A DNA stretch of 5,706 nucleotides, from contig JAZUES010000028.1 of the NCBI GenBank assembly GCA_045640265.1, positions 1-5,706 of the forward strand, in the 5' to 3' direction. The position numbers were made by a program, and so were the translations under genes. Numbering within the stretch: the first letter of the stretch is position 1; each line of letters begins with the position of its first letter. This document shows, in pieces, positions 1 to 5,611 of the stretch. Source of the DNA: Solibacillus sp045640265 (GTDB lineage: Bacteria; Bacillota; Bacilli; Bacillales_A; Planococcaceae). The notes under the pieces are model-generated. The model had not been told where the DNA came from, did not search any database, and worked only from the letters and a program-made list of their open reading frames with translations.

Positions 1-576
1 TTTTTGTGCCACACCGATCGTGAATGGATTCATAATGGCAGACATAAAACCAGTTCCTACCCCAACGAATACAATTGCTACACCGGTCATCGTATCAAAA
101 CCAAGTGCTAATACTAATGGCGCTAAAATCACAACATACGGCAGCATCTCTTCATATGCCCCGATTAACGCACCACTTAAACCGAAATACAGCATTAATA
201 TTGGGATTAACCATTTTTCATTGTTCCCTAATTTTTTTGTTAACGCCATAATTAATCCTTGCGTTGTACCAGTGGCATTTAAAATCCCGAATGCACCACC
301 AATAATTAATACGAAGAAAATAATTCCCGCTGTATCTTGTAACCCTTGTGGAATACTTGATAATAAATTAATCCAACCCAAAGGTTCTGCATCTGTATAT
401 TTAAATGAACCGTCAACAATAACTGTTCGTCCATCTAATTCAGTACGTTCAAATTGGTCTGAAGGAATAATGAACGTCGCGATGAATGCTACGATTAATA
501 CGCCAAGTAATAATGCGAATATATTTAACTCGCCTTTTTCCCTCTTTTTACTTGTTTGTTGATTGTTTTTTGCCAC
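1..576 (-). CDS. YfcC-family membrane carrier, N-terminal part (C-terminus outside the window)
   Basis: The minus strand reads open for 192 codons from a GTG at 576 to the window edge. The GTG has an AGGTGGG ribosome site (584-590) with a 7-8 base spacer. The product has a Lys/Arg-rich cytoplasmic tail (about 1-16), a first helix (about 18-38), a polar loop with the PSDQFER...DGRTV pattern, and further helices near 84-104, 122-142, 146-160 and 165-182. Segments IIFFVLIIGGAFG, GAYEEMLPY and NPFTIGVAQ are those of the YfcC/DcuC-like family (C4-dicarboxylate anaerobic carrier superfamily). Members are annotated as dicarboxylate, basic amino acid or peptide-type carriers, so the substrate cannot be read from sequence. 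A complete protein would be roughly 450-500 residues, so over half is missing. The promoter and CodY-like box upstream suggest expression under amino-acid limitation. The long plus-strand open frame across this region is its antisense shadow. Confidence 0.88.
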   Translation of the reverse strand, partial: MAKNNQQTSKKREKGELNIFALLLGVLIVAFIATFIIPSDQFERTELDGRTVIVDGSFKYTDAEPLGWINLLSSIPQGLQDTAGIIFFVLIIGGAFGILNATGTTQGLIMALTKKLGNNEKWLIPILMLYFGLSGALIGAYEEMLPYVVILAPLVLALGFDTMTGVAIVFVGVGTGFMSAIMNPFTIGVAQK

Positions 577-608
577 AAATGTTCCCACCTTTATACTCCA
601 TACTATTA

Positions 609-623
609 AATTGTGTGAAAATT
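609..623. promoter_or_regulatory. Candidate CodY-binding box in the carrier leader
   Basis: The 15-mer AATTGTGTGAAAATT matches the palindromic CodY consensus AATTTTCWGAAAATT at 13 of 15 positions; the mismatches are G613 and G615. It lies just downstream of the predicted start of the minus-strand transcript (about +6 to +20), where a bound repressor would block or roadblock RNA polymerase. CodY is the GTP and branched-chain-amino-acid sensor of low-GC Gram-positives and represses many uptake genes, which fits a nutrient carrier. Function is inferred from motif and position only. Confidence 0.5.
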
Positions 624-635
624 AATAATGTTTGA

Positions 636-664
636 ATCTTACGAAAAATTTATACAATTGTCAA
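636..664 (-). promoter_or_regulatory. Sigma-A promoter of the YfcC-family carrier gene
   Basis: On the minus strand a perfect -35 TTGACA (664-659) is followed after exactly 17 bases by TAAGAT (641-636), a 4/6 match to TATAAT. Transcription would start near 629, leaving a leader of about 50 bases before the GTG at 576. The perfect -35 and ideal spacing make this the best vegetative promoter in the window. Confidence 0.68.
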
Positions 665-758
665 CTTAATTCCCAGTAGTTTAGTAGTGTACACCGGGTG
701 CAAATACAATTTCAAAATTCTCATTTCAATTGCATAAGAGTATCCGCCACTTCAACAC

Positions 759-796
759 GAACCTTCATATTTAAATAGAAGGTTCATTTTTTATTT
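759..796 (+). terminator. Rho-independent terminator-like hairpin in the divergent spacer
   Basis: GAACCTTC (759-766) and GAAGGTTC (778-785) form a perfect 8-bp stem around an 11-base AT loop. ATTTTTTATTT follows on the plus strand; the other side has no U-run, so the signal is one-directional. No plus-strand gene precedes it, because the neighbour to the left is transcribed the other way. It may shield the nuclease gene from upstream transcription, act in that gene's leader, or be left over from a lost gene. Confidence 0.6.
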
Positions 797-877
797 CATT
801 AATCTTCAAAAGCGTGCAACAAAGTTTCTAATTCAGGGTATTCTTCCTATAAGAAAACTTTTAAGGATGTGTGCGGT

Positions 878-2056
878 ATGTTGAAAGAAATTTATGTGGA
901 TTTACATATACATATTGGTCGGACGGAAAAAGGGAGAGCGGTAAAAATTACGGGGAGTAGAAACTTAACGTTGAAAAATATTTTGGAAACGGCCACTTCG
1001 AGAAAAGGGCTCGATTTAATCGGCATTATCGATTGTCATTCCCCTGAAGTCATCGAAGAAATCGAACAGCTTCTTCGTGAAGGAAAGGCGATGGAGTTGA
1101 AAGAAGGCGGAGTACGTTTTGAAAAGACTACGCTGATTTTAGGTTCTGAAATTGAAATCTATGATGAACATTGTCATGGGCCTATTCATATCCTTTGTTA
1201 TATGCCAACACTCGAAAAGATGAAGGTATTTTCAAACTGGATGAGTACTCAACAAAAGAACATTCACTTAAGTTCACAGCGAATATATTGTGATGGGCGT
1301 ACGCTGCAACAAAAAGTGCATGAATTAAACGGCTTGTTCATCCCTGCCCACGTGTTTACACCATTTAAAAGTCTTTTTGGTAGAGGCGTTAAGAAAAGTT
1401 TGCGTGAAGTTTTTGACCCAAACCTGATTGATGCTATTGAACTTGGTTTAAGCTCAGATACCGAAATGGTTAGTGGGATGAGTGAATTGGCTCCTTATAG
1501 TTTCGTAACGAATTCTGATGCCCATTCGCTCGGAAAACTTGCTCGCGAATATCAGAAGATGAGACTAGCTGATGCGAATTTTGAAGAGTTGAAAAAAGCC
1601 CTCCATCAAAAAGAAGGCAGAGCTATCGTAGCAAATTACGGCTTAAATCCACTGCTTGGCAAATATCATGAAACGGTCTGCGCGGATTGTGGTGAACAAA
1701 TAACAGAAGCTAACCATACGCGTTGTCCTTATTGTGGGAAAGAACATCTTATTAAAGGGGTCGCCAAAAGAATACGTGAATTATCCGATGCGCCATTTCA
1801 AGTTGTAAAAAGACCGCCTTACATTCACCAAGTGCCTCTCGATTTCATTCCAGGTATTGGTCCGAAAACAATCAATAAGCTGTTACTTGCTTTTGGTACA
1901 GAAATGAAGATATTGCATGAAGTAACTGTTGCTGAACTAACAACAGTCCTACCTGAAAAGTTAGCGATAACAATCGACTTAGCAAGAACAGGCCGATTAG
2001 GGATTACTGTTGGCGGAGGCGGTATATATGGGAAAATCGATACGGAAAATAAATAA
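878..2056 (+). CDS. Endonuclease Q-type DNA repair nuclease (PHP domain, Cys4 zinc site, HhH)
   Basis: The 392-residue protein belongs to the PHP family that includes endonuclease Q and Bacillus YqxK-like proteins. EndoQ, known from Thermococcales and Bacillus pumilus, nicks DNA 5' of deaminated bases (uracil, hypoxanthine, xanthine) and abasic sites. The PHP domain fills about residues 1-250, with metal-ligand motifs DLHIH (D8, H10, H12), IDCH (D52, H54), GSEIE (E91), H100/H104, PAH (H158) and NSDAH (D214, H216). LGKYHETVC then leads into a Cys4 zinc site (C268, C271, C283, C286). FIPGIGPK at 323-330 is a helix-hairpin-helix DNA-binding element, and the end GGGGIYGKI is a family trait. ATG 878 is preferred over the in-frame GTG at 869, because AAGGATGTG (863-871, one mismatch to the anti-16S complement) overlaps that GTG and sits 6 bases before the ATG. 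All recognised motifs are intact. No strong terminator follows. The family call is firm; the exact lesion preference is inferred. Confidence 0.85.
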   Translation: MLKEIYVDLHIHIGRTEKGRAVKITGSRNLTLKNILETATSRKGLDLIGIIDCHSPEVIEEIEQLLREGKAMELKEGGVRFEKTTLILGSEIEIYDEHCHGPIHILCYMPTLEKMKVFSNWMSTQQKNIHLSSQRIYCDGRTLQQKVHELNGLFIPAHVFTPFKSLFGRGVKKSLREVFDPNLIDAIELGLSSDTEMVSGMSELAPYSFVTNSDAHSLGKLAREYQKMRLADANFEELKKALHQKEGRAIVANYGLNPLLGKYHETVCADCGEQITEANHTRCPYCGKEHLIKGVAKRIRELSDAPFQVVKRPPYIHQVPLDFIPGIGPKTINKLLLAFGTEMKILHEVTVAELTTVLPEKLAITIDLARTGRLGITVGGGGIYGKIDTENK

Positions 2057-2099
2057 AATGCTTTTTCATCATTACTTCATATAATACACATTTAGTATC

Positions 2100-2128
2100 G
2101 AATATTTCCCTAGCTCCTCACATAAATT
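2100..2128 (+). promoter_or_regulatory. Sigma-E-type promoter of the cotJ operon
   Basis: GAATATT (2100-2106) is a full match to the sigma-E -35 pattern KMATATT. After 14 bases comes CATAAATT (2121-2128), which matches 6 of 8 positions of the -10 pattern CATACAMT. Transcription would begin near 2135, about 27 bases before the GTG of cotJA. Sigma-E directs mother-cell transcription, and B. subtilis cotJ is known to depend on it. The predicted start lies downstream of the ATG at 2132, so that ATG cannot be used from this promoter. Confidence 0.65.
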
Positions 2129-2161
2129 TGAATGATACATGAAAGTGGAAAGGAGGATATT

Positions 2162-2389
2162 GTGTTTACTCAATACAAATATTGGAGACCGTATATTAGT
2201 CCTAATGATCCTTGCCCCCCTATTGAAGTTAAAAGTTATGCTACGCCCCCACAACTTTATATAGGATTCCAGCCTAGCGGGTTACCCCAATTTCAAACTG
2301 CTAGAGAAGCTTTAATGCACGGTACATTATGGCCTCAACTTTTTAGCCCCTATCCAAATCCGCAAAAAGGAGTGGAACCTAGTGAGTAA
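2162..2389 (+). CDS. cotJA: Spore coat protein CotJA
   Basis: This 75-residue Pro/Tyr-rich protein is the first cistron of the cotJ operon. CotJA is a small spore coat component made in the mother cell and needed in B. subtilis for CotJC to be assembled into the coat. Family features are YISPNDPCPPI (about 11-21), YATPPQLYIGFQP (26-38), LPQF and the GTLWPQLFSPYPNP stretch (54-67). GTG 2162 is chosen because AAAGGAGG (2149-2156) lies just before it and the predicted sigma-E start is near 2135. The in-frame ATG at 2132 has no ribosome site and would add ten residues including the Shine-Dalgarno itself. The reading frame overlaps cotJB by 8 bases, which suggests coupled translation. There is no signal peptide or membrane segment, as expected for a coat protein. 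Confidence 0.9.
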   Translation: MFTQYKYWRPYISPNDPCPPIEVKSYATPPQLYIGFQPSGLPQFQTAREALMHGTLWPQLFSPYPNPQKGVEPSE

Positions 2390-2645
2390 AGTAATGCCCC
2401 CAGAATTTTATCAACTCCTTGAAGAAATTCAAGCAATCGATTTTGTGATTGTGGAGTTAAACCTATACTTAGACACGCATCCTAATGATTTTGAAGCAAT
2501 TAAACAATTCAACGACTCTACCGAAAAAAGCATGAACTTAAAGTTAATGTACGAAAGACAATTCGGCCCATTAATGAATTTCGGAAGGAGTTATTCTAAT
2601 TATCCATTTAATTGGGTTGACACGCCCTGGCCTTGGCAAGTTTAA
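2382..2645 (+). CDS. cotJB: Spore coat protein CotJB
   Basis: The second cotJ cistron encodes 87 residues. The first half is predicted helical (PPEFYQLLEEIQAIDF) and contains the family motif ELNLYLDTHPND (25-36). FGPLMNFG (61-68) and the Trp/Pro-rich end WVDTPWPWQV (78-87) are conserved CotJB features. CotJB accompanies CotJA and CotJC in the coat, but no biochemical activity is known. The start is GTG 2382, seven bases after AAAGGAGTG (2366-2374), and it overlaps the end of cotJA. The in-frame ATG at 2394 (residue 5) is farther from the ribosome site and less likely. A 29-base gap to cotJC follows. Confidence 0.9.
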   Translation: MSKVMPPEFYQLLEEIQAIDFVIVELNLYLDTHPNDFEAIKQFNDSTEKSMNLKLMYERQFGPLMNFGRSYSNYPFNWVDTPWPWQV

Positions 2646-2653
2646 AAACCTAC

Positions 2654-2673
2654 ATTTGTTAGGAGGAACAAAT
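2654..2673 (+). promoter_or_regulatory. Hairpin presenting the cotJC Shine-Dalgarno in its loop
   Basis: ATTTGTT (2654-2660) and AACAAAT (2667-2673) are perfect reverse complements and enclose exactly AGGAGG (2661-2666), the cotJC Shine-Dalgarno. In the cotJ mRNA this would be a 7-bp stem with the whole ribosome site as a 6-base loop, ending one base before the GTG start at 2675. The structure is seen in the sequence; any role in translation control is inference. The stem has only one G-C pair, so it would be weak and temperature-sensitive. Confidence 0.5.
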
Positions 2674-2674
2674 T

Positions 2675-3244
2675 GTGTGGTATTATGAAAAAAAACTTCA
2701 ATACCCTGTAAAAGTAAGTACCTGTAACCCTATGCTTGCCAAGTATTTAACCGAACAATATGGGGGCGCTGATGGGGAATTAGCTGCGGCATTACGATAC
2801 ATGAATCAACGGTATACCATTCCAGACAAGGTTGTTGGTCTGTTAACAGACATAGCTACTGAAGAATTTTCGCACCTTGAGATGATTGCAACGATGATCT
2901 ACAAACTTACAAAAGATGCAACCCCGGAACAACTAAAAGAAGCAGGTTTGGCTGATCATTATGTGAATCATGATAAAGCATTATTTTATGAAAATGCATC
3001 AGGTGTACCTTTTACTGCGGCATATATACAGGCTAAAGGAGACCCAATTGCTGATTTGTATGAAGATATTGCCGCTGAAGAAAAAGCACGTGCTACCTAC
3101 CAGTGGATAATAGATATGTCAGATGATACAGATTTAAACGATAGTTTAAAATTTTTAAGAGAAAGAGAAATTGTTCACTCACTTCGCTTTAGAGAGGCCG
3201 TTGAAATCTTAAAAGACGACCGCGATACAAAGAAAGTATTTTAA
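2675..3244 (+). CDS. cotJC: Spore coat protein CotJC, manganese-catalase-like
   Basis: This 189-residue protein of the Mn-catalase (ferritin-like, four-helix) family is the last cotJ cistron. CotJC is incorporated into the spore coat together with CotJA. Recognisable segments are PVKVSTCNPMLAKYL, YGGADGELAAALRY, TEEFSHLEMIATMIYKLTKDATPEQ, GVPFTAAYIQAKGDP, YEDIAAEEKARATYQW and REREIVHSLRFREA. The probable di-manganese ligands are all present: E35, E64-x2-H67, E135 or E136, and E165-x2-H168. Catalase activity is therefore possible, though the protein is shorter than the roughly 270-residue classical Mn-catalases. The start is GTG 2675, eight bases after AGGAGG (2661-2666). No terminator lies immediately after the stop; the next good one is beyond a convergent small gene. 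Confidence 0.93.
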   Translation: MWYYEKKLQYPVKVSTCNPMLAKYLTEQYGGADGELAAALRYMNQRYTIPDKVVGLLTDIATEEFSHLEMIATMIYKLTKDATPEQLKEAGLADHYVNHDKALFYENASGVPFTAAYIQAKGDPIADLYEDIAAEEKARATYQWIIDMSDDTDLNDSLKFLREREIVHSLRFREAVEILKDDRDTKKVF

Positions 3245-3256
3245 TCACTTATTCCT

Positions 3257-3418
3257 CTATTTCTTCTCGGTATTTAAAAAGGTCAAACCAAATAAACCCA
3301 CAGTCACTATTACCAAAACAATAAGCAAACTATGTGTATAATATTTTCCATGTAACAAAATCGTAAACAGCAATAGTAAGCTGACTAAAGTAATAACGGA
3401 CAAAATAAAATTTTCCAT
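3257..3418 (-). CDS. Small two-helix membrane protein, 53 residues, unknown function
   Basis: The minus strand from ATG 3418 to TAG 3257 encodes 53 residues. The protein is two hydrophobic helices (about 4-22, ILSVITLVSLLLLFTILL, and 31-48, LLIVLVIVTVGLFGLTFL) joined by a short polar turn HGKYYTHS, with a charged tail NTEKK. AAAGGA sits seven bases before the ATG, a proper ribosome site. A clean hairpin-like membrane topology, the ribosome site and the lack of an overlapping gene all argue that it is real. It is convergent with cotJC, whose stop is 12 bases away, and is read opposite to the cotJ 3' region. I do not recognise a family. No convincing promoter could be picked in the 94 bases between it and the terminator at 3513. 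Confidence 0.62.
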   Translation of the reverse strand: MENFILSVITLVSLLLLFTILLHGKYYTHSLLIVLVIVTVGLFGLTFLNTEKK

Positions 3419-3512
3419 TTTCAAATCCTTTTATTTGATACTTAAACTTAAGACCTAAATCAGCCTTTAACTTTAGTCTTACTTTTACATCATTCAAATA
3501 ACTATACAAAAC

Positions 3513-3550
3513 GAACCGTCCATCTCGAAAGTGAATGGGCGGTTCATTTT
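3513..3550. terminator. Bidirectional terminator hairpin between convergent units
   Basis: GAACCGTCCAT (3513-3523) pairs with ATGGGCGGTTC (3535-3545) in an 11-bp stem with one G-U pair and an 11-base loop. The plus strand continues ATTTTGG and the minus strand GTTTTGTATAG, so both sides carry a short U-run. It can end the ABC operon read leftward, 62 bases after its last stop codon, and the cotJ transcript read rightward. For the cotJ operon this gives a 3' region of about 300 bases covering the small minus-strand gene. Confidence 0.7.
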
Positions 3551-3606
3551 GGCTATTTCATCTCACTAACTATCTTCGTTGTGCACACGGTTCAAATTGT
3601 TCGATA

Positions 3607-4770
3607 TCATTCGTTTCTTTCATAGAAATGATATATTGAAAGATTGAATTTTTGCTTGTTATCCGCTTTTGTCAAAATACCTTCATATAATAATTGATTA
3701 TTTTCAATATCGGAAATTTGTAGTAAATAACCTTGATCGACTTCATTGAATAAATAGATTTTGCCGTTTGTTGCTTGAATCGTATAGGAGTCTTTATTTA
3801 ATACTTTTACTGGTTCCGTTACTGTAACCGGTTCAAGCCATCGCTTCTGTCCGATATTGTATCGATATAGTACCAAATTTGCATTCTCTCTATTTGAAAT
3901 GACGAAGTAGTTATTATCAACAACACCCATATTTGATTCGGGTATTACGCTTTCGGGTACGTCGAGATCCGTGATTTCATTCGTCTCGATATTAATTATT
4001 TTGAACTGCTGTGAAATAATGTTGTATGGTGGCATCTCATTTTGAGTATTCATTGAATAAACAAAATATTTTTCTTGACCATAATTTTCATGGTCATTAT
4101 AGGATTGATAATAGGTTCTCATATTTTCATTAGACGCCGTCGTATCAAGAATTATATCGTTTAGTAGTTGCTGCTTTTTCAAATCAATAATGACAAGATG
4201 AATTTCATTATCTCCATTATTTCGCGTATGAGTTGTGATGAGTTTTAACTCATTATTTACAAGAACGGTATTATTAACTGAAATCCAACTGACGGGCTTA
4301 GTTAACTTAGAGCTTACAGAAAATGAAACCGTCTTATTTTCGTTCTTGTTTAATATATCGATATCATACGTATAAGATTCCCCTTCATTTAATTTCCATG
4401 TCTCGTCGGGATCCTTCGCATAAATAAGTTGTGCATCATCCTCGTAGAAGTTCGATTCGCTACGCATTTTCCCGCGCATGAATGACTTATGCGTATTTAT
4501 TAATTCCCTAATGGTAAGGGTTGTGTAATCACGAAGTAAATTATCTTTTATTTTCGTTTCATCCTTCGTTATGATAACCGGATTGGAAGAGTAGCCCGTT
4601 TGATAACTCCCTTCAATTTTGAGCGAATCTACGTATTTTTCATCCCCTGAAACTTTCTCAAACGATAATTTATACGATTGGTTGGATGCATTTGCAACTT
4701 GTATATAGTGGACACTAATTGCTACTACAATCACGACTGCAATGAGTAGTAGTTGCCAATATTTTTTCAT
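3607..4770 (-). CDS. Secreted or membrane-anchored protein of an ABC transporter operon, unknown family
   Basis: This 387-residue protein starts with a signal sequence: KK at 2-3, hydrophobic core about 6-21, and an ANA motif (26-28) that would allow cleavage before S29; otherwise it stays as an N-terminal anchor. There is no lipobox and no cysteine anywhere. The rest is polar and Asn-rich, with many beta-strand-like stretches such as NNYFVISN, NLVLYRYNIGQKRW, NGKIYLFN and YLLQISDIENNQLLYEG. These resemble beta-propeller blades in the last 200 residues, but this is a visual judgement. ATG 4770 has an excellent AAAGGAGGG site six bases upstream, directly after the permease stop codon, with a 13-base gap. 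The stop codon TGA (3609-3607) is followed by a strong terminator. Operon position implies a partner or sensor on the outer face of the transporter. I do not recognise a named family. Confidence 0.8.
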   Translation of the reverse strand: MKKYWQLLLIAVVIVVAISVHYIQVANASNQSYKLSFEKVSGDEKYVDSLKIEGSYQTGYSSNPVIITKDETKIKDNLLRDYTTLTIRELINTHKSFMRGKMRSESNFYEDDAQLIYAKDPDETWKLNEGESYTYDIDILNKNENKTVSFSVSSKLTKPVSWISVNNTVLVNNELKLITTHTRNNGDNEIHLVIIDLKKQQLLNDIILDTTASNENMRTYYQSYNDHENYGQEKYFVYSMNTQNEMPPYNIISQQFKIINIETNEITDLDVPESVIPESNMGVVDNNYFVISNRENANLVLYRYNIGQKRWLEPVTVTEPVKVLNKDSYTIQATNGKIYLFNEVDQGYLLQISDIENNQLLYEGILTKADNKQKFNLSIYHFYERNE

Positions 4771-4783
4771 CGATTTCCCTCCT

Positions 4784-5611
4784 TTATACGGTAATTTTCC
4801 ATTTTAATAAGTAGTTGGCTGTAAAAATGGCCGCAGCAAGCATTAAAATACTGCATCCAACGGTCATCATGACGATTTCTTTCATGTAAAAATAGTTATT
4901 TGACAGGTTTCCGATAATCACTGGCATTATAATAACGGCACATGAAATGAGGAGATAAAACACCGCAATTAAAATCCCCTTTAAATGGAAACTCCGTTCA
5001 AATAAAATGGCTGTGAAGAGCATCGCCACAATGGTAATTCCTAACCCGTAAAAGAGGATAAATTGGAAAGGTGTATGTGGGTAAAGGAAACTTAAAGAAC
5101 CATGTGAATACATCGATAATGTGTCAAGATCGACACGTAACTGCTCAGGTACAATCCATTGAATGATAGACTGCACAACCTCCAATAAGGCAACCTGTAT
5201 TCCGACTAAAAATAAAACAAATAGTAAAATAGACGTTAGCTTTGCAAAATACACATTGCGTCGTTCAGTTGGTAGCATCAATAAACGATAAATAAAAGAG
5301 GACTTGCCTAACCATTCACGGTACCAAATGAAAAATACATAAATGGCTAATACGGCGACTGCAAACATCACTGAAAAGACAAAGAAACCATTGTTTAAAA
5401 AATTGTGTAATGAATAAGAGCCATATCGCTGTATATATACACTTTCTATAATATTTTCTTGTTGCATCCTGGATTGCGCTTCATTGGCGAAAGAGGATGA
5501 AGCAATAATCGCGCCACTAACTTGTGCAACAATGATGAACGTAATAAGCGTTACAAATAGTTTCCAAAATCGCCTAACTTCAAAATTGACGAGTTTTATA
5601 TAATTATTCAT
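4784..5611 (-). CDS. ABC transporter permease (ABC-2 type, six helices)
   Basis: This 275-residue integral membrane protein has six predicted helices at about 15-37, 76-96, 124-146, 182-203, 211-233 and 246-268. A long outside loop lies between helices 1 and 2. The cytoplasmic segment WYREWLGKSSFIYRLLMLPTERR (97-119) is the type of coupling region seen in ABC-2 permeases of Bacillales multigene exporters, where it would contact the ATPase. ATG 5611 shares one base with the stop codon of the upstream ATPase gene (TGATG) and has GAGAGGTG eight bases before it. The downstream secreted-protein gene follows after 13 bases. The substrate is unknown; related systems act in antibiotic or cell-envelope stress resistance. 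Only one permease is visible, so the complex may contain two copies or a second one outside the window. Confidence 0.82.
   Translation of the reverse strand: MNNYIKLVNFEVRRFWKLFVTLITFIIVAQVSGAIIASSSFANEAQSRMQQENIIESVYIQRYGSYSLHNFLNNGFFVFSVMFAVAVLAIYVFFIWYREWLGKSSFIYRLLMLPTERRNVYFAKLTSILLFVLFLVGIQVALLEVVQSIIQWIVPEQLRVDLDTLSMYSHGSLSFLYPHTPFQFILFYGLGITIVAMLFTAILFERSFHLKGILIAVFYLLISCAVIIMPVIIGNLSNNYFYMKEIVMMTVGCSILMLAAAIFTANYLLKWKITV

Noticed and set aside
20..562. 180-codon open frame on the plus strand
   Set aside because: It is antisense to the YfcC-family carrier, has no family features and no ribosome site; the minus strand gives a clear membrane protein.
629..670. 13-codon plus-strand mini-ORF (MFESYEKFIQLST) as a leader peptide
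   Set aside because: No Shine-Dalgarno and no supported promoter in front of it.
687..700. Overlapping palindromes GTGTACAC and CACCGGGTG as an operator
   Set aside because: Short and not matching a regulator motif I can name; kept only as a note upstream of the carrier promoter.
799..849. Minus-strand peptide EEYPELETLLHAFED before a stop codon, possibly the tail of a decayed gene
   Set aside because: It looks protein-like and ends near the 759-785 hairpin, but only 15 codons are open before a TAG, and the region doubles as the nuclease leader; too short to call a pseudogene.
869..877. GTG 869 as start of the EndoQ gene
   Set aside because: The GTG is part of the Shine-Dalgarno AAGGATGTG that serves ATG 878.
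2132..2161. ATG 2132 as start of cotJA
   Set aside because: No ribosome site upstream, it precedes the predicted sigma-E transcript start, and the added codons encode the Shine-Dalgarno.
2072..2254. 60-codon open frame on the minus strand
   Set aside because: It overlaps the cotJ promoter and cotJA in antisense, without a ribosome site or recognisable protein character.
3450..3480. Hairpin AAGACCTAAA / TTTAGTCTT as the cotJ terminator
   Set aside because: The stem has a bulge and few G-C pairs, and is followed only by ACTTTTACAT; the 3513-3550 hairpin is much stronger.
3604..3634. 8-bp inverted repeat ATATCATT / AATGATAT around the stop of the 387-residue gene
   Set aside because: AT-only apart from one pair, 15-base loop, no U-run; expected by chance in such AT-rich sequence.
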